64,000 nucleotides of DNA from contig OZ024726.1 in assembly GCA_964016875.1 (NCBI GenBank), positions 54,677,325 to 54,741,324 of the forward strand, in the 5' to 3' direction. A model generated the notes under the pieces. The model saw only the letters and a list, made by a program, of their open reading frames with translations, was not told the DNA's origin and did no database searches. Below are positions 34,844-46,277 of the stretch, piece by piece. Positions within the stretch are counted from its first letter, which is position 1, and every line of letters starts with the position of its first letter. The translations under genes were made by a program, and so were the position numbers. This DNA comes from Fallopia convolvulus (lineage: Eukaryota; Streptophyta; Magnoliopsida; Caryophyllales; Polygonaceae).

Positions 34844-35471
34844 TTTCGAAGGAAACAAAAACAATCCTGCTCTACTCTCTTGTTTTGCAGTTGCATTGTA
34901 AATGTACATGGTTGCTACTTTTTTTTCTTACACTGTTTTGCTAACTGGATTGAAGTGCAACTTTCGTTGAGTTGTTATCCTGAAAGAAAGTGCATTTTCG
35001 TGAAGCCTTTTACGCCTGCGCTGGCTTTAATTTATTAAACGAAGATTATCTTTGCCTCATCATAAAAAGAACTAAACGCCATGCAAATGGATAAAAATTT
35101 GTCGCTAATTAAAATGAAGACTTGATAAAATACGGTTCATCAATATTTGTTCATTGTATAAGTACATTTTAACAGTAGTTTCAATTTGAATGATTGCATC
35201 AAGATTTGAGATAAGCTACCAATAAACTCTATTTTCAAGATAGGTATGTTGTATGTTGCTTCCTATTGTCGGTTTATCTGGTTGCTGGTTTTTTCGATCT
35301 CTTGATCTCTCAGACTTATCAATTTTTTAGAGAAGTTTTTTTTTTTTGTTTTCGGACCACCCGTTGTTGTTGTTGCTTTTTGTTCTATCAGATGTACCCC
35401 TAATGTGTCAAGATAAGAGTGTCCCTATCTTAATCATTCAGCAACAACGGAATCTTGCTGAGTTAATGTTA
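34844..35471. other. 3' region of inhibitor-2 and intergenic DNA
   Basis: Contains the presumed 3'UTR (to about 35040) and AT-rich DNA. No further feature. Confidence 0.45.
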
Positions 35472-35717
35472 CTCCCTCCGTTCTATTCTACTTGTCCATG
35501 AAGCCTTAAACTTTTTTTCAGTTCTATTTGTCCTTGAAGCTATATTTGTACAAGATTTTCCATTTGTACCATTTGTATATAATTAATACACTTGGGAAAA
35601 GTTTCTAAAAAAAAAAAGAGAAATGTATAATTAATAAGGGTAATTTGGTAAAATCATATCATGCCTTAATATATGTATATTAGGCCTTTATGGACAAGTA
35701 GAATAGAACGGAGGGAG
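35472..35717. mobile_element. Stowaway-like MITE, 246 bp
   Basis: Ends CTCCCTCCGTTCTATTCTAC and GTAGAATAGAACGGAGGGAG are exact inverted repeats, flanked by TA (35470-35471 and 35718-35719). Only short AT-rich interior. Confidence 0.95.
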
Positions 35718-35719
35718 TA

Positions 35720-36173
35720 TTTGCGAGTATTTATACTAGCGCGTAGGTAAATATCCAAAATTTCAACTAGAAGACTTCACATGTTTTACACATGGTTGGG
35801 TTAATGTGTGTTGGTTGAGAGATAGCTGGGGCCTTGTGGAGGTGCCGTGGACGTATGGGTAAGGTTATTAGAACAGTGCTCTCTAGATTCTACCATCTTT
35901 AGCCTACAGGAATTTGACACGCGTCTCCCCTTTTGACTTTCAAATTATTCATTGTGGGATTGGTAGGCTACGTGTCAAAATATGTGCGTTTTTCAGGTCT
36001 AAAAAGGGCAATGACCAATGTTTGTCACCTTCTGGCTTCGTCCTGGAATTTTACTATTTAGGAATGTTTTCTTCGTCTTTTTCCACAACTACTGGAATGA
36101 GGATTGGGTACGTAAAAGAGCTTCATTTACTTTCGACCCAAAAAAAAAAAGAGCTTCATTTACTTACTCACTA
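35720..36173. other. Intergenic, no gene seen
   Basis: Unique-looking sequence. A stretch (GACACGCGTC and GGCTACGTGTC near 35920-35980) is mildly self-complementary. No coding signal. Confidence 0.4.
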
Positions 36174-36183
36174 TAAATAAATC

Positions 36184-36660
36184 GACAGAATACATCAACA
36201 GACCCTTGTACTTATACTTTTTTTCCTATTGGACCCCTGTATTAAAAAATTTTCAAATAGATCCCTGTACTGCCCCTAATTTTACCTATTAAACACTTTC
36301 AATCTTATTCTCCTTCCAGTGTACATATATGCCTTATGTGTCATGTTATTTTGCCAAACAAGCTAAAATGGTCAAATACGTACATGTTATTTTGCCTATT
36401 GAACACTTTCAAGTCTTCACGCGCCTTATGTAACATGTACGTATTTTGCCAAAATAACATGTACGTATTTGACCATTTTGGCTTATTTGGCAAAATAACA
36501 TGACACATAAGGCGCGTGATGTACACTGGAAGGAGAATAAGATTGAAAGTGTTCAATAGGCAAAATTGGGGACAGTACAGGGGTTTGTTTGAACATTTTT
36601 TAGTACAGGGGCCCAATAGGAAAAAAAGTGTAAGTACAGGGTCTGTTGATGTATTCTGCC
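36184..36660. mobile_element. Foldback MULE-type MITE, 477 bp, ~10-bp target duplication
   Basis: The duplication TAAATAAATC lies at 36174-36183 and 36661-36670. The TIRs read GACAGAATACATCAACAGAC on the left and, inverted on the right, GGCAGAATACATCAACAGAC. Almost the whole element is an imperfect palindrome (AGTGTTCAATAGG, TTTTGCCAAA and CACATAAGGC occur in both orientations). No coding capacity. Confidence 0.88.
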
Positions 36661-36871
36661 TAAATAAATCCCATCAATGATCATAAATCAGTAGTTTATA
36701 AGCTGTAACGTACACAAATAAGTATCTTAATTGATTGCAATTATATACATTTTAGGTATAAGGGATATCTAAAGTCCTAGAATTACCAAGAGTCTTCCTA
36801 TCTTAGTGAATTTTTTAATCTTTTTGATAGGCAAGAGTTTGATCAAGCCCAAATCAAGTGGGGTCATGATC

Positions 36872-37090
36872 ACCAATGACCTCTTGGTCTAGTTGTAATT
36901 GGCACTAGGTCGCTTAAGCATTTGTCCAGACGTCTCGAGTTCGAAACTCTCTGGCGGTGTGTATGCAGCAGAGAGAATTGGGAGGAGCAACACCCCTTAC
37001 GGGGTCCAACCGATCTCCGGTCCGGACGTAGGCATAAAAAAAGTAAAAGTGCTGAACCGGGCGAGGCCCAGCCCATCGAAAAAAAAAGTA
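36872..37090 (+). mobile_element. tRNA-derived SINE (Au-like) with A-tail
   Basis: The duplication GGGTCATGATC lies at 36861-36871 and 37091-37101 (AAGTGGGGTC versus AAGTAGGGTC just outside). The head has an A box TGGTCTAGTTGT (36885-36896) and a B box AGTTCGAAAC (36938-36947), the layout of a tRNA promoter. The body runs to a short A-rich tail (AAAAAAAAAGTA). Length 219 bp fits plant SINEs. Confidence 0.9.
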
Positions 37091-37226
37091 GGGTCATGAT
37101 CGATCAAAGGCATCATGTCCGACGAAAGCTGGAAGCTATGTTTGAGGTTGAAATTACATGATAATATATTGATATTTTCACTGTAAAATGTACACATCCA
37201 TAGTCCATACATTTTCAAATAAGAAA

Positions 37227-38355
37227 GGAAAAACGACTCTCATGTATCAACTTTGAACCAAAAATAATACCAACTTTAAAAATCACTACCAACGATACGA
37301 ACTATCGCATTATTAACCAAAAATGATATGAAATCATTTTCCGATCAATTTTCCGACGAGCTTGATGACATGGAGACCGGAATTCCTAAGTGGCAAAGTT
37401 AATATTTTATACTCTTTTTTTTACATTAAAATCTTATGTTGGCAAAATTTTACATTCAAATTAGAAATAAAAAATAATCTAACGTGTAAAAAGAAATCAA
37501 AGTAGGAGATAATCAATCTAACCTAAATTAAAAACTAAATCAACCCAATTAATTATACTTCCTATAACCCACAAAATTTAACCTAACGTGTAAAATTTTA
37601 AATCTAACTCAAATAAAATTAAGAAAAAAAACTAAACTCAAATAAAAAAAAAAGGAATAATCTGGAAGAAGAACAATAAGAACAACTCCATCAAACGCCA
37701 TTTGAACTCGTAAACGATGAAGACGATTCATTCGGGGACGCGATTCGTGGGCATCGAATCTCCATTTTATACAACCGGATAAGTATTTCGAATTTAGGGT
37801 TTTTATTTTAGGGATTTCAATTGAGAATTTCAGATTGAGTTTAGACCAGATAAGCACTCTCGATCTATTATTTTTCTTCGTTTGATTTCACGGATGCGCT
37901 CGATCTTAATTTGACTCTTCTTCGTCGTCGTTCTTAGTTTACTCGTGGTTTATTTGATTTGATTTTTTTTTTGTTTTGAGTTTAATTTAGGTTTCATTTG
38001 AGTTCTTTGTATTTGATTTCAAATTCAGGAGGCTAATTAATTTTAATGACATCAGCTGTAGGTGGATATTGATTAAAACACGTTAGATATTTTTTTTTCA
38101 TTAGGCTAGAATTTAATGACATGGCTATATAATGACATGGCACAAAAAAATAAAAAATAAAAAAATTGTAAAATATTAACTTTGCCACATAGGAATTTCG
38201 GTTGCCATGTCATCAATCCCGCCGGAAAATTGATCGGAAAATAATTTTATATTATTTTGGGTTAATAGTGCGATAGTTCGTATCGTTGGTAGTGATTTTT
38301 AAAGTTGGTATTATTTTTGGTTCAAAATTGATAGATTATTTAGAGTCTTTTTTCC
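37227..38355. mobile_element. Non-autonomous MULE with long TIRs, 9-bp target duplication
   Basis: The 9-bp duplication AATAAGAAA lies at 37218-37226 and 38356-38364. The TIRs start GGAAAAA(A)GACTCT and share over 100 bp further in (TTGAACCAAAAATAATACCA, then ACCAACGATACGAACTATCG). The centre (37640-37960) is less AT-rich and holds a minus-strand frame (37857-37609) with no recognised domain. No transposase is encoded. Confidence 0.9.
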
Positions 38356-38373
38356 AATAAGAAATTCAATATA

Positions 38374-38512
38374 GGGTTTGATTGTATGGCACGTGAATAC
38401 GTGATACTGCATTATCTTGTATTAGAATGGAAGATTAAATATAAAAATGCATTAAATCATATATTATAATCTAAGACAATACATTATCACTTGTGATTCA
38501 AATAGGCCTACA
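38374..38512. mobile_element. Degenerate MITE related to 30273
   Basis: Begins AGGGTTTGATTGTATGGCAC and ends GTGATTCAAATAGGCCT, roughly inverted, with an internal GCATTATCTTGTATTAGAAT shared with the MITE-like sequence at 30273. Ends are too divergent for a firm call. Confidence 0.4.
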
Positions 38513-38685
38513 ATCGCCTTGATCGAAACCATATTGACAAGATTCGCTTCTAAATCGTAAAACACAAGCATAATCCATGTCATTATTGGAATCTATGGAA
38601 AGGCGGCAAATGTTTTACCACATTTATGCAAGATTGGGTTTGATTAAAGTTTGATAATATATTTTACCATCATTTTTTATTCATA

Positions 38686-39802
38686 ACTAGGAGGATGATC
38701 CGTGCTATACACAGTTTTTTAATTTATAATTTATATTATCTCGTTACGTAGTTTTTTTGTTAAAATATTGTTTTAATATTTTGGTTGTATTTATTTTATT
38801 AATCATGAATAAAAGTATCAACTTAATTCAATTAAGAAATATTAAGGTTTAAAAAATAAATTGGGTAGGAAGGATTGAATCACTATGAATTAATAGATTG
38901 AAAAAATAATGACAATATTTTAGTTTGGAAGAAATATTATCGTTTTATAAAGGAAGCAATTTTATTTTGTTATTTAAATTATGCTTTTGCTATTGCATGG
39001 TAATACAAAAATATATAAGATTATTTATAAAATAAGATTGAGCATAAACATAATTAAAGAAAAATCCAAAACTTGATATCATACTTACATCGAAGTGGAT
39101 CATATTTTCGCCAAAAAAAATCCACATTGGTGCATATCAATCAACTGAATCTAAAGTTAGTCATTGGAAAGTTAGATGTTACATTGAACACAAACATATA
39201 TAGATGAAAAACAAATTAGACTTAGGGAAGGGGGATTAGGAGAATACCGGTAGCAAGATGAAAGGATGTTTTTACGATGGTGATAAATTGAATACAAAGC
39301 AATTGCAAAATTAAACCAAGATGATGCATAATCTTTATGTACATCCACATATGCATTTCTTCTTCACTACCAACTTGTTTTTTGTGAACTCTTCAAAAAC
39401 TCTCCTATAATGAATATGTGCTAATATGAAGAGAATGATATTATTTTTTTATATTAGAAAAATTGAAGGTTTAGAAATATGAAAGGTTGTTTTGAAATGT
39501 GAAAGGTCTTTAATCGAGCTTTAATAGGTATCCAATTAATTAGAGAAATTCATCACCAAATTTATTAGAGAAATTAAGCTAAAGAAGGTTATTGTTACAC
39601 AAAATGTAAAATCAAAAGTTTTTTTTTTTAATCTTTCATGCATTATTGTATAATATGATATATTAATTAATTGACTACATGTTCTCTTGATTTAAATATA
39701 TAATTGAATTATCTATGTTCAATTAGTATGGTTAGTCATAAATAGCCAAAAAAGTTCTTCTTCATAATATATATAGAGAGAGAGAGAGATGAATAGATAT
39801 AG
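38686..39802 (-). mobile_element. Decayed Helitron, minus strand
   Basis: Plus-strand ACTAG at 38686-38690 followed by GAGGATGATCCGTGCTATAC corresponds to a Helitron 3' end with a broken hairpin. A 5'-end-like sequence (minus strand TCTATATCTATTCATC) lies at about 39802. Internal parts resemble 8640-8990 (TTCACTACCAACTTG, TATTAGAAAAATTGAAGG). No genes. Confidence 0.5.
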
Positions 39803-39957
39803 AAGATTTTTGATAAGGTAATATGAAAGGTCACATAATCTACTAAACATCTAATGTGCAAAAAAATAAAAAAAAATAATGAATTTGATAGATTTTCTAA
39901 TATATTAAAATAAAAATCAAAAGTAAATGTTTATAAGATATTAAACTTTGAACTTTT

Positions 39958-41170
39958 TGTTACAATAGTTTGTTCATTGAAGATTTTCAAAAGCTCTTCT
40001 CCAATTTGTCATTCTTTCACTTTATTGTGAACATGTATGTATATAGAAGATATTTCATGTGTATATTTAAGTGTAAATATTAAGAGAATGAAGTAGCTTT
40101 TCATATTAGAAAAGTTGGGGGTTAAGGAATATGAAAAGTTGTCGTTTTTTTTACTCTTCATCTTAATTGTTAATTGATCATAATTACTTGTGTATATTTA
40201 GGTTTAATATTGAGAAGATGATGTGACTTTTTTACATTAGAAAAGTTGGGAGTTAAGGAATGTGAAAAGTTGTCACTAAATGAGTTTTTTTTTCTCATCT
40301 TCTTAATTATGAATTTTTCATAAATGGAATGTGAAAAGTTGTCACTAAGTGAGTATTTTTTTGTTACAATAGTTTGTTCATTGAATATTTTCAAAAGCTC
40401 TTCTTCAATCTATCATTCTTTCATTTTATTGTGAACATGTATGGATATAGAAGATATTACATGTGTATATTTGAGTGTAAATATTAAGAGGATGGAGTAA
40501 CTTTTTATATTAGAAAAGTTGGGTGTTGGAATATGAAAAGTTGTTTTTTTACTCTTCATCTTAATTGTTAATTGATCATAATTACTTGTGTATATTTAAG
40601 TTTAATATTGAGAAGATGATGTGACTTTTTTACATTAGAAAAGTTGGAGGTGAAGTAATGTGAAAAGTTGGCACTAAATGAGTTTTTTTTTCCTTTTTTT
40701 TCTCATCTTCTTAATTATGAATTTTCATAAATGGAATGTGAAAAGTTGTCACTAAGTGAGTACTTTTTGTTACAGTAGTTTGTTCATTGAAGATTTTCAA
40801 AAGCTCTTCTTCAATCTATTATTCTTTCATTTTATTGTGAACATCTATGGATATAGAAGATATTACATGTGTATATTTGAGTGTAAATATTAAGAGGATG
40901 GAGTAGCTTTTTATATTAGAAAAGTTGAGACTGGAATATGAAAAGTTGTTTTTTTACTATTCATATTAATTGTTAGTTGATCATAATTACTTGTGTATAT
41001 TTAAGTTTAATATTGAGAAGATGATGTGACTTTTTTACATTAGAAAAGTTGGAGGTTAAGTAATGTGAAAAGTTGTCACTAAATGAGTAATTTTTTTTAT
41101 TTTTCTTCTTGATTATGATTTTTTCATAAATGGAATGTGAAAGGTTGTCACTAAATTAACATATATTTTT
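39958..41170. repeat. Three tandem copies of a ~405-bp unit
   Basis: Units start with GTTACA(A/G)TAGTTTGTTCATTG at about 39958, 40363 and 40769 and share order and sequence throughout, including TCAAAAGCTCTTCT and ATTGATCATAATTACTTGTG. The unit contains smaller repeated motifs (TTAGAAAAGTTG, ATGTGAAAAGTTGTCACTAA). It resembles Helitron interior sequence. Confidence 0.88.
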
Positions 41171-42593
41171 TTTTTCTTTTTTTACTTTTCTTTTTAATTA
41201 TGAATTTGTCATAAATGACCCAAATTTTCTTCATTATAGCATATATATAGAAGATAGATAGATATAAATAGATAGATAGTATATCTAATTTCATCTTTGA
41301 TTTGATAGAAAATATAGAATAACAAAAGAATACTATCTCATCACCAAAATAAACTTTTACACCACCAAAAGAATGTTTTTTATTATTTAAAATAAAATAA
41401 TTATTTGCCTTGATAATGTAAACCTTTGATCCTTCCATGTGAGGATATTATCTCATCCTTTGACCACCCACCTTTCTTTGTTTTTTTACATATATATCCT
41501 TTTTATTTCATTGATTTAAATTCAAATAGAAGTTATAATTATTATTGAAAATTATATTGGACATATAAACTCTACAATAAGCAAGCAAAAAATATACGCA
41601 TACACTGGCTAGCTATGCATGTGGTATTTAAAAAATATACAACTAAAGTTCATATAAAATTATATGACATTTTAGATCTCACTTAGTTAATCATAATGAG
41701 TTCCTTGATCACGTCAAATCCTCATTTTCAATTAGAGTCAATCTAATATTACCTTTGATTTCATGAAGAGCATAACCTAATTATATATAAAAATATCTAT
41801 AAAAATAAAAATTTACGCTGCAAAAGTAATTATTTTTATAATATAAAATAAAAATAATTATTATTACCTTAATAATGAATATCTTTGATCCTTCCACATG
41901 AGTATATAATCTCATCCCCTCACCACCATATTTCTTTGTTGTTTTTTTCTACCTTTAGATTCTTTCGATGCTTCCCCTCTTCCTCTCATCCTTGTAGGAA
42001 CAATCCACAATAGATTTTAGCGAATGTATGCAGCTTGAAGGGGAATGGCGTGGTATGGGGTTCTTATAATCATCTTTAGATCCTAGGAAATAAATATAAA
42101 GTGCTCATAATTAGTATGTGCATTTAAAGGTGAAGTTGGAAAGTTAGTAAGTTGAAGAGTCAAGATAATATATGCAAGTTTTTTTGTGTGCATTTAAAGG
42201 TGAAGGTGGAAAGTTAGTAAGTCGAAAAGGCAAGATAGCATATGCAAGTTTTTTTATTTGTACATGGATAAATTCACAATTATTTTTTAATTTAAAATTT
42301 TTACATTTTAGATATAGATTTTGAGAAGTTGAAAAGACAACCAAAATTTTTTACGTTTTAGATATAGATTTTGAGATGTTGAAGAGACAACCAAAATAAC
42401 CATTAAAAATGACTTGAAAGACAATTAAAAAGTTGAATGTTATCAAAATTAAATTTTCCATAAATTATAATTAAATATAGGGGTTGAATTCTTTTTATAT
42501 TTTTTCTATATGAACATAATTATGGGATATGTCATAAATATTAGGTCATTCTAATGAGGCATTGATTGCCCAAATTTTTCTATTTTATAGTAT
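41171..42593 (-). mobile_element. Helitron-like fragments; right ~790 bp duplicate 7384-8175
   Basis: A 5'-end-like sequence (CATTATAGCATATATATAGA) lies near 41238. From 41803 the sequence closely matches 7384-8175, ending at TCTATTTTATAGTATA right before the next Helitron 3' end at 42594. No genes are seen in the remaining AT-rich part. Confidence 0.6.
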
Positions 42594-44250
42594 ACTAGTA
42601 GTAATGCCCGTGCATACGCACGGGTCGAAAATTTTCGCTAAAGATATATTTATATATTTAAATTATATTTTTTTTCATGATTGTGCATTTATCTTACTAT
42701 ATTTATAAATATTTAAAGTGGAATTTATAAAATTTTAAAGTATACTTTTTGCATAAGTATAAGAATAATTTTGAAGTATAGTTTTTGCTCGAGTATAATA
42801 TACTTTTGAGCATTGAAAAGTCACATAATCTTTCAACTAAACATCTAAGATGGTCATTATTTAATTCATTACCAATTTACCACAATGCAATATAAATTAG
42901 GTATTTAATTCTGGATTTTGATGGAATATTTCGGTTACAACTTTGTTATAAAAATATATTAATAATGGTTTGATCATAGGTAAAACAATGACCGTTTATA
43001 GATAGAAGAGGTGCAATTAAATTGCTTATTATTATTCTCCATTTTTCTTAAATATAAAATGATTTTAGGTATTTTTTATTACATACTTCTTACTACATGA
43101 TGTGTGGTGGTGTTTTAATTTGAAAATATTTCTAATATATTTTTGGGTTTTTTTATTGGTTTAAACTGTTCTTATTACTTGATACAACATATTACGTTTT
43201 AAAGAATAACAATATAACATATCATATTATATTTTGTAATTATACATACATATTTTATTATTAATTATAAATTACATTAAATATTCTCTTTTTTGTTAAA
43301 CATAATAGTATTTACAAACAATGTTGGTTTAATATAAACAGAATAGTTACATACTATACACATGAGCATCATTTTATCTATAATTTCGATAGAATAACAA
43401 TGTAACATAAGCCTTGTCCGTACACACAACACACATGAGTTTCATTTTATCTCTAGTTTAGTTACTTAAAAAAGGGTAACATAAAATAATAAAAATAAAT
43501 CTAGTTCTATTACTTCTATGCACAGAGCTAGGTTCATATTTCTACAATCTTTAAATTGGTGACAAAACTATATTAGTTTGAGACCAAATTACGGGTATCT
43601 AGCAAAAAGATATATTTCAAGGCTACTATGGATTAGCGTGAATCTATTTCAACAAATAAAAAAACATGAATTCACAAACATATAAGGAGAATTTAACAAT
43701 TTGATCAAAAGAGAATTCTTTCCATGATAGTCTCGATTAATAGCTATTAACGAACAAATTATAATGGATCTCACATGTCTCTAAACTCACAAATTGTATA
43801 TATTTGGTTTCAAAAAAAACTCAAAAAAAATATAGAATCACATCCTAATCGATATTTAAAAGAGATAATAAGAGACTTAAGAATTTGTAAGGACATTGGA
43901 TAATAAGAAATAAGAGGTCTTGGAATTTGTAAGGGAATTCGATAAGTTTTGGTGAATTAAAACATCTTTTAAAGCTAGCTCCCAATTAAATAACCTTGGG
44001 TATTTTTATATTTGTTTGATATTATTCTTAAATCTATGGAAAACCAAAAGTCATAGATAAATCAACAAAATGATCACAACAATTGATTTCATAAAAGGAA
44101 ATCCAAAAGTCTATTTTTTTTGTCTAGGAAAACCAAAAACCTATTTGATTAATTGTAAAATTAAAAATAAATAAAAAATTTTTTTATTCTTTCACCTTAA
44201 TTATGGATTGGCCATAAATGATCAAATTAAATTTTTCTATTTTATAGTAT
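42594..44250 (-). mobile_element. Helitron, minus strand, 1.66 kb
   Basis: The 3' end on the minus strand reads CTAGT (42598-42594), with the hairpin CCCGTGC-ATAC-GCACGGG just inside (about 42607-42624). The other end carries the family 5' sequence (plus-strand ATTTTTCTATTTTATAGTAT) up to 44250, where another Helitron 3' end follows at once. No coding sequence seen. Confidence 0.7.
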
Positions 44251-46277
44251 ACTAGAGGGTTGACCCGTCCGTTGGACGGGATTAAGTTTTTTCAACTTAT
44301 ATAACTTATTTATAATATTTATAATTTGACTTTTTGATTGATGAAAAGACACTTCTAATGGTTGTAAACATATGGTCGTAAGATATTGCATTTATTTGTG
44401 TGGACATCAATATTATTTGTGTGAATTTGCGAATAACATACTTGTGCTTTTATTAAATTAGTTTTCCCATAATTATATTTTTTGGTTGTATTACCTACCA
44501 CCATTCTTCTAATATTTGAACAATTAATTTATATGGAAATAAAGTAATTATAGACATACAAAAAAAAGTTTTTTTGTGATGATATATTAGAAGAATGGAT
44601 ATAACATTTGTTTGCAATGTTAATTAGTAGAAAGTCAAGCTTACCAAATATGAAAAGAGATCATTGTCTTTGTTTTTCCACAAATAAAATGATAAAAATT
44701 GTTTGAATATGTTCTCTACTCTCTTTTTTTATAAAAGTAACAAATTATCTTCACTTATGTATGGTTGAAAAGTCATATTGTACATCATGATCAAATAAAT
44801 TTATCTAGTTTACTAACTAAATAAAGTATAATTAAACTAATTAAAATTGATACACATAAATCTATTTCTCTCCAAAAAAAGTCGAATAAATTTCAAATTT
44901 TCGTTTCAAATATATTTATATACTTTTTATTTTCCTAAAAGTGATTTTTCCTTTAAAATCACGCAATAACTATTAACAAATAATAATAATAAATATAAAT
45001 TTGACATTTTGATCAAAAGAGCATACGTGGTTTCAATGCTACTATATATGGATTATTCTGGACCTCTTTTAATAATTAAAAGATATGAATTTGCAAGCAT
45101 GTAAGATGAATTAAACAATTTGTTCAAAAGAGCTTACTTATTGCGCTAGTCTTCGATTGATAACTATTGACGAACAAATTACCATAGATCTCGTATGTCT
45201 CCAAATCCACAAAAATAGAAGCATTTTCTAACTCCTAGTTGGTATTTATAAGAGAAAGAAGAGTCTTAAGAAGTTGTAAAGAGGCTTAAGAATTTGAAAA
45301 CGCATTCGGTAATATAATGCTTAGTTAATTAAAATACATATTAATGCTCCCAAATTTACCAACTTTCTAATCCAATGAAAAACCAAAAGTCACCATCCAA
45401 TACATAATGTTTGATGAAATAAATACCTATTAATGATCCAAAATTTACTAACTTTTTAATTCAACGGAAAATCAAAACTCACCACCCAATATTAAAGAGC
45501 ATATCAATTGTACAATTAATGAGTAAATGGAAAATCAAAAGTCATCACACAATACATATAATAATGGTTATTTTTGTCTATATGTAATATTATTATTTTT
45601 AAATATTTTTTTTATAACCTTGCATAATATTTGGTTGCATCTATTATAATAATCATCATGAATAAATATATCAACTTATTTCAATGAAGAAATATTAAGG
45701 ATTAAAAATGAAGTTGTGTTGAAAATTTTAAATCACGATGGATTAATACATTAAATAAATAATTGTATTTTTTGGTTTTGAAGAAATAGTGTTTTTATAT
45801 TTCCTTTTAATTTCTTCATAGCATCACATGAAAAATAAAAGTGAAATTAAACAAAAACTAAATTCACGATACTAATGTATTGTGTATGGAAGTCAAAGAA
45901 AAGGAAACCTAAACTGTAAATAATTATAACAATTAATTATACAAAGATTATAAACTACTAAAATCATAAAAACACTTTAATGAAAATCGACCAACATAAT
46001 ACATCAACCATTCCATATATATTTTGTCAAGAAAAGTTCTAACACATATAAAATAGGAAGAAGTTTAAGTCTGCATCTATAACAAATCCTTGCAAAACTA
46101 CTATATACATGTATTGATGATAATTTTTTTAGACAATAAATTAGATATTTTTTTGATAATATTATAAAAGCCTAAAAATCGTGTCATAATTGAAGGATTT
46201 CTGGTAAAGAACCAATGCTTAAAATTGCAAATTACTATACTATATATATAGTTGGTTTCGTAAAATTTTATTAAAAT
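44251..46277 (-). mobile_element. Helitron, minus strand, 5' end unclear
   Basis: Minus-strand CTAGT at 44255-44251 with hairpin CCCGTCC-GTT-GGACGGG (about 44264-44280). The interior is AT-rich with two similar blocks (43680-43800 and 45110-45200 share GATCAAAAGAG-like and TGATAACTATTGACGAACAA-like text). The 5' end is not clear before 46278. Confidence 0.5.

Noticed and set aside
36885..36960. Possible tRNA gene
   Set aside because: Same reasoning: the acceptor stem does not pair and flanking duplications show a retroposed SINE.
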